In this document: positions 1 to 10,844 of the stretch, piece by piece
Layout of the letters: each line of letters begins with the position of its first letter
Numbering within the stretch: the stretch's first letter is position 1
Assembly (NCBI GenBank): GCA_021464525.1
Contig: JADRCO010001111.1
Location: forward strand, 1 to 22,456
Direction: 5' to 3'
Length of the DNA: 22,456 bases
Origin: Rhizophagus sp. LPA8_4_AMF
Taxonomy: Eukaryota > Glomeromycota > Glomeromycetes > Glomerales > Glomeraceae
Notes under the pieces: model-generated
The model's database searches: none
Told to the model about the DNA's origin: nothing
The model's input: only the letters and a program-made list of their open reading frames with translations
Translations under genes and position numbers: made by a program

Positions 1-50
1 AAAAAAAAAAAAAAAATTTTTTTAATTTAATTTAAACGAAAAAAAAAAAA

Positions 51-81
<31 letters not shown>

Positions 82-165
82 CCACCTTTTTATTTATTAT
101 CTATCATTACCATTTATTCTCTCATATTCCCTATAAAAAAAGAAATTTATCATCCTTTTTCCCCA

Positions 166-1371
166 ATGTCAACGGCTATTCTTCGACCAAATAGCGAACA
201 ATATTATTCTCCCGCAAATTATTCTAGACAAATGCAAATGTTACAACATCAACAACAACATCAACAACAACAGCATCATAATCATCATCAATCAAATTAT
301 TTACAATCGAACAATTGTAAAACTGAATCTTTACCATTATCTTTACCTGACCAACAACAACAACAATCTTCAATGTTAAAGAATAATAATAATACGAGTC
401 AGATTAACAATAATACTTCTACACCTCATTTTGAATACGTTTCATATGATAGAGTTCAAGATCTTTATGAACAAAGAAAAGGTCATTTTTATTTCATTCC
501 TGAAGGTTTTGAACCTGTCTTGGTTCCCAATGATGCAAAAGCTCAAACTGTAACAAATTTATTGGAAACCTCTAAACCTGTCTCTACCGCTCCCAATGTT
601 TCACGAATGTTACCTGATACTGATGTTCGTTTACCATCTTTTGCCTTACCTTGTGGAGTCGCTGGACCTGCAAAGAAGGATGTTTCTCCTAATGGTAAAA
701 CTCCAAAGATTAAGAAACCTCCTAGACCTCCGAATGCTTTCATACTTTATCGAAGAGCGAAACAACCAACTATTGTCGCTCAACATCAAGGAATTACAAA
801 TAATGAGGTTTCTAAAGAAATTGGAAAGATGTGGCACGAAGAACCGATGGAAGTTCGTCTTAAGTTTCAAAAAATGGCCGAAGCTGCTAAAGAAGAACAT
901 ATGAAAAAATATCCAGAATATAGGTATCGTCCAAGAAGGCCACAAGAAAGAAAACGTCGCGTTCAAACACGTGAAGCTTCAAACAGAAGATCTTCGGCCC
1001 CATCTTTACCTCATCGTGTATCTCCATCATCCATTGTAGAAAATCCTGATTATATATCATCAAGACGTGTATCATCAATATCTAGTGATGGAGAAAATAG
1101 AAGTCCTAATCAAAATCAACAACAAATTTATTATAACACAAATTCCGAAGCACCATCAGATTCTAATTATGGAATGATCGAAAATTCAACAATGCCACCA
1201 CAATTCACTTCTTACATGCAACCATCAATTAATGATTTTTCAGTATTTGAAGCTCAGCCTCAGGATATATCAGAAGATGGAGTTGAATTCGATTATGATT
1301 ATAACAATTATAATCCACAAATGATAAATTACGCAGAGCATTATCCTCATCAATACGTACACAAATATTGA
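166..1371 (+). CDS. HMG-box transcription factor, MATA-HMG/SOX-like (401 aa, single exon)
   Basis: Sequence-specific HMG-box DNA-binding protein, expected in the nucleus. The box spans about residues 184-254, with the RPPNAFILYR opening of MATA/SOX-type boxes (N190 is the residue typical of sequence-specific boxes), then EIGKMWHEEP and a KYPEYRYRPRR end. The basic run RPRRPQERKRR (255-265) is a likely nuclear localisation signal. Residues 25-75 are low complexity (Q, H, N runs), and the C-terminus is Ser/Asn/Tyr-rich with an acidic stretch near 366-379 that could activate transcription. Start: the ATG at 166 follows a pyrimidine-rich leader, with a TATA-like TATAAAA at 132-138. No intron is needed. 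Known of the group: such boxes occur in fungal mating-type genes and are expanded in arbuscular mycorrhizal fungi. Whether this copy has a sexual role cannot be told. Very sure of the domain, unsure of the biology. Confidence 0.93.
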   Translation: MSTAILRPNSEQYYSPANYSRQMQMLQHQQQHQQQQHHNHHQSNYLQSNNCKTESLPLSLPDQQQQQSSMLKNNNNTSQINNNTSTPHFEYVSYDRVQDLYEQRKGHFYFIPEGFEPVLVPNDAKAQTVTNLLETSKPVSTAPNVSRMLPDTDVRLPSFALPCGVAGPAKKDVSPNGKTPKIKKPPRPPNAFILYRRAKQPTIVAQHQGITNNEVSKEIGKMWHEEPMEVRLKFQKMAEAAKEEHMKKYPEYRYRPRRPQERKRRVQTREASNRRSSAPSLPHRVSPSSIVENPDYISSRRVSSISSDGENRSPNQNQQQIYYNTNSEAPSDSNYGMIENSTMPPQFTSYMQPSINDFSVFEAQPQDISEDGVEFDYDYNNYNPQMINYAEHYPHQYVHKY

Positions 1372-2610
1372 ATTATTTAATTAATTCGTCTATATTACGT
1401 CTTGTTACCCTTTTGCTATCTCTTGGCTTGCGCCCTTCGGCGTAACTTGTCAAGACTCTAGAATATTCGTTTTATTTTACGCCAAATTCTAGATCGTATT
1501 GAAAGATTCAGTAGATTCAGTATAGTATTTCAAATATATTCAGTATCGATATTCAAAAAAAAAAAAAAAATCGTTTTTTATTTTTAGTTTATATTGATGT
1601 ATGTCTTCGCTGAGACATGCATTCTATTGAATTCAAATTTTATTTTTATTTTATACCTTTTTTTTTTTTTCGTTATTAATACTTCGTTTTTTTTTTATAC
1701 TACTTATCATCAAGTAGTTTTTTAACGTTTTAAGGTACAGTTTTGAATTAATCCTTTAACTGTTAATATAATTTTTATTTTTATTCCAAATTTGGCTTAC
1801 AAATTATAATATTTTTTTTTTTCTTCAAAATACACAGATCTTTCAGATCAAAAATTTATCAACTTTATACTTTTTAAGTTTTATACACAGATTTTTTTAT
1901 GACATGATTTCATATATTTCTTCTTCCCCTTTTAAAACTTACGCTTTTTTTTTAAATGAACTCCACTAAAAAAAAAACCCCCAAAAAAAACCATAGTATT
2001 ATAACTTTTTTATATATATATTACTAATTATAATAAATATACAGACAAATATATGCTATAAGACTTTACAATACATACATATATATATATATATATAAAA
2101 AAAAAAAAAAAAAAAAAAAAGACATTCGAATCTTTAGTTAGCAGAGCTTTTATATAGCTTTACATTTTTATTATTGTGAATAACACTTTTTAGCATTTTT
2201 TTTAATTCGAATAGACATGTATATTTTTCTTCAATGTTACTTTCTTCTTCTTGTTTACATATATTTCCCCCTTTTTTTCTTTATATATAGTACATAAAAC
2301 CCCCCTTTTTTTTCTTCAAGCATTACATTATTTTTTTTTAAAAAAAATGTACAGATGTTTTTTATACATTATAAAAAAGATATATTTTTAGTGACGTGGT
2401 GAAAAAAAATAAAAAAATAAAATAGTATATACATATATATTTTAAAATAAATAAAAAAAAAAAAAATAAAAAAAATAAAAAAAATTTTTTTTTTTCAAAT
2501 TTTATACTTTATATTATCTGTTATTATAATATTATTATATAAATTTAATCAATGTTTAAAAACTAATAAGCTAATAAATAAGTAAGTAATGATTTTTCCG
2601 CCGAGTATCT

Positions 2611-2630
2611 AATTCGGTAAAGACCGAATT
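2611..2630. repeat. Perfect 8-bp stem hairpin
   Basis: AATTCGGT and ACCGAATT are perfect complements around a four-base AAAG loop. It sits in a stretch of higher complexity (about 2590-2710) within the gene-free region. Function unknown. Confidence 0.6.
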
Positions 2631-3250
2631 TTGTTCCGATTAAATTTCAGCCACTGAGTCGTTATGAATGATTATTACTGAAGTAAATTGACGGTTTTCC
2701 CGCCTTATTCTAGAAAATTTCTCTTTTTATTTGTCATTTATTTGTCATACTAATAAACTAAATAAACAAAAAAAAAAAGATAAAATTACGGTTAAAATAT
2801 GATGCAATGACACTATAATACTTCCGTAAACTTTAGTGAGTAATGAAAAAAAAAAAAGCACACTGTCACTCTGTCAAAAATACGCCAAATCGCCGTCAAA
2901 CAAAAGAACTAGACTCTTTTTTTAATTTGACAATAAAAAAACTTTTTTGTATTACAAATAAATTGGAACGTTGTTTTGCTGCGTTGTTATTAGTCGTAAA
3001 ATAATAGAAAGTACGATTTTAAATACCCGATTAGTTAAATAATAACTTTTTATCTAACAGCGGAACAGCCGCAGTGATTAAGACGCCAAATTAGAAAATA
3101 AACTAAAAATACGGTTATTACGGAATTACCAAATATAAACATTAATTACGGGTTCCTTAAAAATGTTTTTAGAAATTTTGAAATATTTACAATAAAAAAA
3201 TACGTCATTTTAATCATCGGAATGAAGATTCCGTTCCGGAGTTTTTACAG

Positions 3251-3347
3251 TAATTGGATTGGTTGATTTAAGTAATTGGATTGGATTAGCTATTGGTTGA
3301 ATAAAGTAAATTGGATTGGTTAAGTTAAGTAATTGGATTGGTTGAAT
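3251..3347. repeat. Minisatellite, TAATTGGATTGG-type unit, four copies
   Basis: The core TAATTGGATTGG (third copy TAAATTGGATTGG) recurs starting near 3251, 3273, 3307 and 3330, with spacings of about 22, 34 and 23 bp. A slightly degenerate tandem array in non-coding DNA. Confidence 0.7.
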
Positions 3348-4112
3348 TTATTTGATCATTTTTAATAAATAATCATTTGATCATTTGAGATACATTTTGA
3401 TACATTGATATATTGAATAAAATTTTTAAATTTCTATATATTATCTATATTATAATATATATTTTATAATATTATAATATTCTTTCCCCCCAAATATTTT
3501 ATTTCGGAATTTTTTTAAATGGAAAATTTTTTAAATTTCCCCACAAAAATATCGTGTGGAAGAACAATGGCATGTATATCATTGGTCATCTAGAATATGC
3601 ACGATTACATATAATTTACTTAATAATTACCAAATTTATTTAAAAGTATTCCGGGTAAAACTAAATACATTCATAATTTACGTAACACAATAACGGCCGA
3701 CCATACAAATTTGAAACACGTTTGAAAATTTTTTTATTACTGGATAAAATTCTTGTTTATGTATAAGAAAAAAAACGCCTCCAAAAAAGTTTGTACGATT
3801 TATGATTACCTTTTTTAAAAAAAAAAAATTCTTTTTTTCTTTGTTCTATTTTATAAAAAAATTCCAAATATCGAATTTCTTGATGATTTCCTTTAATGGA
3901 ATAACTTATATCGAAACAATTTTCAATAAAATTACATGTGTTTATACTTTTTTTTTCTGCCGTTCATTTTTTTTTTTTGTATAACTAACCACATGTTTTT
4001 TTTTAAAAACCGAATGAAAATTTTATCGTACATTGTGTTTTTTCAACCCAATCTAAACAATGGAAACCATTTATGTAATTATATCCGCAGTTAGCATAAT
4101 GGAAAAATTTTA

Positions 4113-4159
4113 CAATGGATGTAATGGATGTAAATAGATGTAAATGGATGTATTGAATG
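4113..4159. repeat. Short tandem array of ATGGATGTA-like units
   Basis: About five degenerate copies of a 9-10 bp unit (AATGGATGTA / AAATAGATGTA / AAATGGATGTA). This is simple-sequence DNA; the minus-strand open frame across it is an artefact. Confidence 0.7.
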
Positions 4160-5527
4160 AAAAAATAAATATGACAATAGGGATTGGATTTATTAATTGT
4201 ATAAGCCACATTTAAAGAAGGGTCGGAGTGTCTGAAAAATTATTCAAATGGGTAAAATTTATTCATTTATTTTTACTCTATTTGTTACAAATCTTACATA
4301 TATGTAATGTTTGTAATTTATTACAATTGAAGATTCTTTAATCCTTGTTATATAACTTGTTTAATTACTAGTTTCCCTGCCGCAGTCTAATAAATTTTAT
4401 TATTATTATATGGCTGAATAAATACCTAATTTTATTTTTATTTTTTAAACAAAGAACAGATAAATTTTTGATTGTCCTTATCACAATGGAAAGATCACAT
4501 ATCATTTGTGATAAATTTCTTTAATACATATATAATAATAATAAACACGAGCGTATAAAAAAAATATATAAAAATGCAATTTAAAATTTCACATTCTTTC
4601 GCATTTGTACTTTTTTGATTTAAATAAAAATTTTTATTTATTATATTATTAAAACAATAATAAATTAACAATATATAAAAAAAAAAAAAATTTAAAATTT
4701 AATTCCTTTGTTATCTTGTTTTTCTTGTTATTCCAAAAAAAAAAAAATGTTGTGTCTTTGAAACTAAACTCATTTTGTGTCAACAAAAATATTTTAGAAC
4801 AATATTAATCGTTAATGTTGAAATGAACTCTTAAATTTATTATTGTTCTTATAAAAAAAAAAAAAAAAAAAAAAACTTATTTAAAAACTTGTGTTTAAAA
4901 TTTCCTTTTAATTTAGGAAATATTCACGTTATCTATTTAATCTTTTTTTTTCTTTTGTACCTTGGGAATTTTTTTTAGTAAATTATTTTGGGGATAAGAA
5001 ATTTGAGATAAACCAAATAAAGATAACAAAAGAAAATAAAGAATAAAAAAAATTCTGCAATTAATGTTGGGTTACATATTTACATGTTCGAATTTTAGAC
5101 GCGTTTGTTTATCTTTATTCATATTACTAATTTTCTTTTTCTTTTTCATTTTTTTCATCCCTGCATTCTCTTTTTTACGAGATTACAAGATTAAAAGATT
5201 ACAAGTACACAAAAGTACACAAAGTTTTTTTTTCGTCCCTTGCATCAAATTTCAGCCCACGATAAAAAAGAATCTTCAATAACAATACATCAAGTATATC
5301 AAAAGTTACAAAGAATATCTTACAGTTAGTATATCAAAGTATAATAGTATATCAATGTTTAAAACTTTAAAAACGCGCGTGCGTACAGTTTATAATCAGT
5401 GTAGGCAATATAAGTAAGTAGTATAGGCAATATCTGTTATAGGTAATTCGAATTTACGCGTTATAGATTAGTAATGTTTGATAATTTTATCATGGGGTTA
5501 TAGAGTTATAGAGTGGTTATAGGGGTT

Positions 5528-5706
5528 ATATGTTTGTGTATATATATGTGCATATATATGTATATATATATATATATATATGTTATATACATATATATGT
5601 GATTTGTATATATATGTTATATACATATACATATATTATATGTGTTTGTATATATTATATATTTAACACTTATATATATAACTTATATATCATATATATA
5701 TACGTA
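5528..5706. repeat. TA/TATG microsatellite
   Basis: About 180 bp of alternating TA with interspersed TATG, GTATA and ACATATA. It gives a spurious Tyr/Ile-only open frame on the + strand. Confidence 0.85.
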
Positions 5707-6659
5707 TGTATAATAATAATTATTATTAAGTAAGTACATATATTTAATAATTTTCTAAATTTTTTTTTTTTTAATTTTATTGATTTTATTAATTTTTTAA
5801 CCTTTTTTTTTTTACTTTTTTAAACTTTTTTAAACTTTTAACTTAAATTAATCATACTAACCCATGTTATAATTAAAAAAAACGCGGAAAAACTTTTAGT
5901 GGCTTAGCTTCGATATCTTAAGATTTACTATATGACGTGTGATTATCAGTTAGTCACGAAATATGAATTTAAAATTTTTAACGTGTACAGTACACAATTA
6001 TTTATGGACAAACAAACAAATATGCATTATAAATTTTCTTATTATCATGATTAGGGGAACCCTGATCAAATTAAAAAAAATCCATTTTGATATGGTTTAT
6101 TATGGTAAAATTGAAAAAGGGGACCCGAAACTCAAAAAAGATTAGTTAAATTAGTTGATGTAGTGAATGGGAAAAATCTTTTTTTTGAATTTATTTTTTT
6201 GATTATTCTGATTATTTTGATTAAAAATTTTTTTAATTTTAAAGATTTTTAAAGGGAATTTTTACCGGTTCTATTTGTTTGCTTACATCTTTCGCGTAAG
6301 TAAAATTTTACGTAAAAATCATCACAAGGAAATTTTAAAAACGTATTATTATTAACTTGACACATGCTCATTTTATTTGACAGGTTTTATGATTCTCACG
6401 CACGGTTTAATATATATTAATCCTTTTGTGGTAAATATTTATGAGAACAAACAAGGGGATGTAGCGAGACTAGCATATGTCTTATTTTTTTTAATTTAAC
6501 TTCTTTTGTAAGTTAATAAATATTTAGAATTTCTGAATTTTCCCTGGCCCCTAAACTTTTTTTTTTCCCATGGTTATCCTAAATGATACTTTGAGAATCG
6601 GGGAAATCGGGATTTCGGAGATTGTAAAGTTTTCAGTTCTTTTTTTTTTTTTCATTCAA

Positions 6660-6710
6660 TCCTCATTTAATCATTCAAAAAAAGATTTTTTCCTCATTTA
6701 ATCATTCAAA
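6660..6710. repeat. 20-bp direct repeat, two copies
   Basis: TCCTCATTTAATCATTCAAA occurs at 6660-6679 and again exactly at 6691-6710, an offset of 31 bp. It lies in the intergenic region with no obvious function. Confidence 0.8.
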
Positions 6711-7527
6711 TTAATATTTTATTTTACACAAGAAAAAATGTTTCAATAAATTTAATGTCATTCAAAAAATTCCCAAAAAATTCCCTCATAATTTTACACA
6801 ATTTACCAAATTTAGTTTAGTCCCAAATTTGACAGATTAATTTCATTAATAAATTATAAATAAAATTAATAATAAAATGAATATATATATAATATATAAT
6901 ATATATAAATAATAATCTTATCTCTTTTTTTTTTCGAGGACAATAATAATTAATATTGATTGTTCCGTATTTTTGAAACAATATGATTTTCAATTTCTTT
7001 TGTTTTTCTAAAATGTCTTGATCAATTTTTGCGCAATTTGATGATCATTTCATCAAAAAAAAAAAAAATGGTCTTTTTTGGTCGTAAAAGATTATTGTAA
7101 TGTACAAGTACAATTTATATATTAAGTAGTATATATATTACATATATCATCATTGTATTCGTTTAAAAGGTTTTTTTAGAGTTTATTTGCATTAGACGTA
7201 CTTACTGTTACTTGTACATTGTATTCAATCCATCTTTTTTCAAAAAAAAAAAATAATAATAAAAAAATATATATAAAAAAATATCTTATCTATTAATTTT
7301 ATTAATCTTTTCAGCCCTTTCGAAATCCTTTAATCCTTTATCAATGATAATAATATTCAAAATTAAAATGCAGCAATGTGCATTAAACGTTTTGATAATG
7401 TATGATGTATCACGTAATTTACGTAATTAACACTTAATTATTATACGTGATGATATTGATTTAAAAGAAATTTAATTATAATTTATTTATATTTCAAATT
7501 TGTAAGTTTTTTTACATGGGTTGTACT

Positions 7528-7612
7528 TTATATACTTTATTTACTTATATACTTTATTTACTTATATACTTTATTTACTTATATACTTTATTACTTAAAT
7601 ACTTTATATTAC
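7528..7612. repeat. 17-bp tandem repeat, three exact and two variant copies
   Basis: The unit TTATATACTTTATTTAC is exact at 7528-7544, 7545-7561 and 7562-7578. A 16-bp copy (7579-7594) and an 18-bp copy (7595-7612) follow, then a decayed partial unit. Indels appear only at the distal end. Confidence 0.9.
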
Positions 7613-8123
7613 TTATATATACTTCAATACTTTATTTGAATAACAAAATATAATATAAAAAATGATTTTTTTTTTTTGTTTAAAGTAAAAAAAAAAATTA
7701 AAGTTGACTTGTGTTACGTGTCAAACCTGTCAATGTCATCTTAATTTCGTTTATAATTAATTTTAACTTTTCTTTACCTGTTTTAACATTGCATTTTCAT
7801 ATGAGTTTTTTTTTTTTTTTAAGGAGAATTATTCTAGTTTCATAAACCTCCACTTTTCACATCTCCTTATTTAGTTGTTTCTTATAAATCAGGATAAAAT
7901 AATTAAAATATAAAAAACTCGTTTTTTACTTTTATTATCATTTTTGTCATGGGATCATGAATATTTATATATATTATTATTGTTTACAGTGTTTTAAACT
8001 GACACTTTATTTCATCTCCTTAATAATAAATAAAATAAAATAAATAAATGGGTAAATTGTTCAAATTTCGTAATTTTTTTAATAATGTAAACCCCCCCCT
8101 TACAATTTATGTAATAATGTTTA

Positions 8124-8133
8124 ATCACGTGAT
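8124..8133. promoter_or_regulatory. Palindromic E-box ATCACGTGAT
   Basis: A perfect 10-bp palindrome around CACGTG, the class bound by basic helix-loop-helix factors. It lies about 160 bp beyond the CCDC124-like stop codon, in no clear promoter, so it may be chance. A related inverted pair, ATCACGTA/TACGTGAT, is at 7409-7416 and 7444-7451. Confidence 0.3.
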
Positions 8134-8293
8134 AAATTCTAAACTGGGGATTCCCCAAGCATATTACTATAGAGGTAAGATGGGTAATCTAATTTCTCAA
8201 TTACGGTAATTTCATTATAAATACAGTAATTTCCTTAAATTGAATCGGAAAATCGGAAAATCGAAAACCAAAAATTGCGTAGATATTCGCAAT

Positions 8294-9450
8294 TTAAACT
8301 CTTAACCGGTCTTCTATATGCTTTCTTGTTGTTTCAATCAGATCTCTTTCTTCATCTTTTGAAGCATTGTATCTTAAAACATTAGATTGATTGAACGGAT
8401 TCTCGGGTGATTTCTTTTTAATTTCGTATTATAAAAAAAAAGTGAAAAAAAATCAAATAAAATTAATTAATCATAAAATTGTAAATTTTTTTTTTCGATC
8501 ACGAAAATATTTTTTTCATAAAAAAGCAAAACACTTACTTTGAAATTTTCGTACAAAAGATTACGTAATTGAGCATAACGTAATCCAGGATTTTCTTTTC
8601 GAAGTTTTGGCATCTCCAGTTCCTCATATGCACGGAAGGCAGCCTACGTTATAATAAATTATCATTAGTATGTATAAATGTATAAGAATAAGGATAAATT
8701 TTTTAATCCAATTGGTATACCTTAAACCTTCTTTCTGGATGTTTTTCAATATTAGCAGCACTTGTAGGAACACCACTAGCACTATTTTCTAATAAATCTA
8801 AAGCATCATCTATATTAGATGCAAAAAATTCAGGAATTTCTCTTCTCTCCGTGGCTTCTTGTTCAACTTTCTGAGTCTTCTTGATAGCCTTTGTCTAATA
8901 TATAAAATATATATTAAGATAATCTTTTTAATTATAAAAGGAATAAAAAAAAAAAAAAAAAATAGGTATAGACTCACCTCTTCACCCGATTTCTTTGTTA
9001 ATTTTAATGCAGGCTTATATTTCGAGAGTTCTTTTTCTTCTTGTTCCAATAATTTTGCTGCTTCATTTTTCTTTGCTAATAAAGCTTCCTATTAATAATT
9101 TAAAGCAAATTGAGATCAAATTCTAACTTGAAATTTTTTTAAAATATATTAAAATATCACCCAAAGTAACGACTGAAAACTATTGATCGTACTTTTTTCA
9201 GTCTTTGAGCTTCTTTTTTTGAAGTATCTTTTGATCCTAATGACCACTCTTCGGACTCTTTTCGTTCTTTTTCAGCTTGTTTTTTGGCATCAACCTCTCT
9301 TTGGTGTACGGCTTTCTTTTCCTTTGCAGCCGTAACTGATAAGCAAAAAAAAATTAATTGTAAAAAAAAATGGAATACTCTCGTTACAATACAAAAATAT
9401 TTATTAATTATTATACCTCTAGTATTTTCTCCTCTGAATTTTTTTGGCAT
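8294..9450 (-). CDS. CCDC124/Lso2-like ribosome-associated protein (228 aa, six exons)
   Basis: Homologue of animal CCDC124 and yeast Lso2, small proteins that bind idle 80S ribosomes and help recovery from starvation; cytoplasmic. Exons on the minus strand: 9450-9417, 9335-9193, 9088-8978, 8894-8721, 8643-8539, 8413-8294. All introns are GT-AG and every phase closes. The protein opens with MPKKFRGENTR, the family hallmark. A charged Lys/Glu/Ala-rich coiled-coil region follows (about 13-110), then the conserved C-terminal block HPERRFKAAFRAYEE, MPKLRKENPGLR and KSPENPFNQ (about 148-198). Length is close to human CCDC124 (about 223). It faces cytochrome c across 297 bp. Residues 2-11 come from a 34-nt first exon, so an ORF-only gene finder would miss the true start. 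Family call very secure. Confidence 0.93.
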
Positions 9451-9747
9451 GATTTCCAAAGTAAAAACCGAATTTCTTGTAATAAAATCGGAGAAATTAT
9501 TTTATTAATCAAGGCGCAGTAACCATGTAGGTATCCACATGATTCGCATGGGCGGATGGGCCCATGAGCTGTTTCATTTACGTAATTATCCGTAAACATC
9601 GGAAATAATCGGAAAATAAATAAATGTGTCATTCATCTAAAAAAAAAAAAAAATTTATTTATTTATCATAAAAATATCTTCATTTTTTGGTTTTTTTTCT
9701 TTTTTTTTTTTTTAAAAAAAAAAAGTTATTTTGAATAATTTGTAAAC
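9451..9747. promoter_or_regulatory. Shared divergent promoter of the CCDC124-like and cytochrome c genes
   Basis: 297 bp separate the two start codons and must hold both promoters and leaders. The part nearest CCDC124 (about 9510-9600) is of unusually mixed, GC-richer sequence and contains the inverted repeat at 9547-9566. The part nearest cytochrome c is poly-T/poly-A, which may exclude nucleosomes. No named factor site could be assigned. Confidence 0.55.
9547..9566. promoter_or_regulatory. GC-rich inverted repeat in the divergent promoter
   Basis: CATGGGC and GCCCATG form perfect 7-bp arms around GGATGG. This is one of the few GC-rich patches outside coding exons and lies 97 bp from the CCDC124 start. 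It could be a dimeric factor site. Confidence 0.4.
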
Positions 9748-10442
9748 ATGCCTTTTGACGCTGGTATACTTTTTTTTCGTTAATTTATATTTTATTTTAT
9801 TTTATTTTTTTTTTGAGAAAATATTGATCAATATTTTTTTTTTGGTAACCTTAAATAGCAAGTGCTGATGCTGCGAACGGTGCTAAATTGTAGGTTTGAA
9901 AATTTTTCATAAAATCAATTTTTATTTATTCACATTTCAATTCCATTCGAATAAAATAAACCGAATTTTTTTAAATTGAATCATATTACATTACTTTTAA
10001 TATTTAAATTCAAATTCAAAAAAAATCTAAATTTTTATAAATATTTATAATAATAAATTACTAAAAATTTGAAAAAACAGATTCAAGACTCGTTGCGCTC
10101 AATGCCATACAGTTGAAGCAGGAGGTTCTAATAAAGTAGGACCAAATCTTCATGGATTATTTGGTCGTAAATCCGGTACAGTTTCAGGATTTTCATATAC
10201 TGCTGCTAATCAAAACAAAGGAGTAATTTGGAAAGAAGATACTTTATTTGATTATCTCGAAAACCCGAAAAAGTATGACATATAATTCAAAATTTTTTTT
10301 TTTTGAATCGACATTTATCTAATTCTACCATTATCTTTTTTTTTTCAGATATATTCCTGGTACAAAGATGGCATTTGCCGGGTTTAAAAAGGAAAAAGAT
10401 CGTAATGATGTTATTGCTTACTTGAAGGATGCTACAAAATAA
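9748..10442 (+). CDS. CYC1: Cytochrome c (110 aa, four exons)
   Basis: Soluble haem protein of the mitochondrial intermembrane space that carries electrons from complex III to complex IV. Exons: 9748-9763, 9859-9889, 10081-10272, 10349-10442; introns are GT-AG in phases 1, 2 and 2. The haem motif CAQCH is at 21-25 (Cys21, Cys24, His25). The axial Met is M87 in YIPGTKMAF, and NPKKYIPGTKM plus KKEKDRND are the usual C-terminal signatures. Length matches fungal cytochromes c (about 108-111). No presequence, as expected. The first two exons are only 16 and 31 nt, so the N-terminus ([17 protein letters not shown]) rests on splice-phase reasoning and on alignment to the yeast-type start. Its 3' end converges on the eIF4E gene. 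Confidence 0.95.
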
Positions 10443-10844
10443 CTTTTGACTGACCATATTCACAAGGAAAAAGCATATCAAATTATTTAATTATATAATA
10501 AATTTAAAAAATCTTTTTAATTGGTCAAATTATTTGTTGACTGACCATAATTAGTAAAGATTTTTTTGTTTGTTTGCATTTTTTAATTATAAATTCTGAA
10601 AAATTTTTATCCATGGTAAAATCAAACTAACAAAAAAAAATTTTTTTTGTTAGATCAACTTTTATTCATGCTAAAAATAGTTTAATGCAATTCAAATAGA
10701 ATTCATTTATTTGAATTTTGAGAATTTAATTATTGAGATAGTCATTATATCGCTTGTGGGTTTAAATATTTACAGTACATAATAAGATGAGTTGAAATAA
10801 TAATCATAAGGATATATATAGATGTATCTCAGTATAAAGAACGT
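10443..10844. other. 402-bp convergent intergenic region (two 3' ends)
   Basis: Between the cytochrome c stop and the eIF4E stop. It holds TTGACTGACCATA twice (10446-10458 and 10537-10549) and a near-perfect palindrome at 10627-10653 with CTAAC/GTTAG ends around an A9T8 core. Probably only 3' untranslated regions and transcription ends. No gene seen. Confidence 0.6.
10627..10653. terminator. Palindrome CTAAC-A9T8-GTTAG between convergent genes
   Basis: A 27-bp inverted repeat able to form a hairpin in either transcript. It lies between the two convergent gene ends, so a role in 3'-end formation is possible. That role is inference only; fungal 3' ends are not normally hairpin-driven. Confidence 0.25.

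Larger units (their letters stand above)
1372..8293. other. 6.9-kb intergenic stretch without a supportable gene
   Basis: Extremely AT-rich DNA dominated by A and T homopolymers and TA microsatellites, plus several short tandem arrays listed separately. Open frames here are short (60-72 codons), compositionally simple and lack family resemblance or flanking splice signals. The 2.58-3.24 kb part is less simple and holds small hairpins and the recurring word ACGCCAAAT (near 1480, 2882 and 3083), perhaps worn transposon sequence. The first few hundred bases are probably the 3' untranslated region of the HMG gene. Confidence 0.7.

Noticed and set aside
543..1078. Open frames on both strands overlapping the HMG-box gene
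   Set aside because: Shadows of the real gene; no family resemblance, while the HMG frame is clearly coding.
3802..4209. Short Phe/Lys-rich frames near 3.8-4.2 kb
   Set aside because: Made of homopolymers and a tandem array; no splice sites or recognisable motif.
5080..5100. GTTCGAATTTT as a tRNA or SINE B box
   Set aside because: No A box at the right distance and no foldable structure.
5530..5733. 67-codon Tyr/Ile frame
   Set aside because: Direct translation of a TA/TATG microsatellite.
5963..6145. 60-codon frame reading MNLKFLTCTVHNYL...
   Set aside because: Isolated, no homology seen, no splice context, length expected by chance in AT-rich DNA.
8810..9632. Long single frames over the CCDC124 region, on both strands
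   Set aside because: They read through introns or lie antisense; the spliced model closes in frame and matches the family.
10287..10481. Minus-strand frame across the last cytochrome c exon
   Set aside because: Antisense shadow of cytochrome c exon 4 and its intron.
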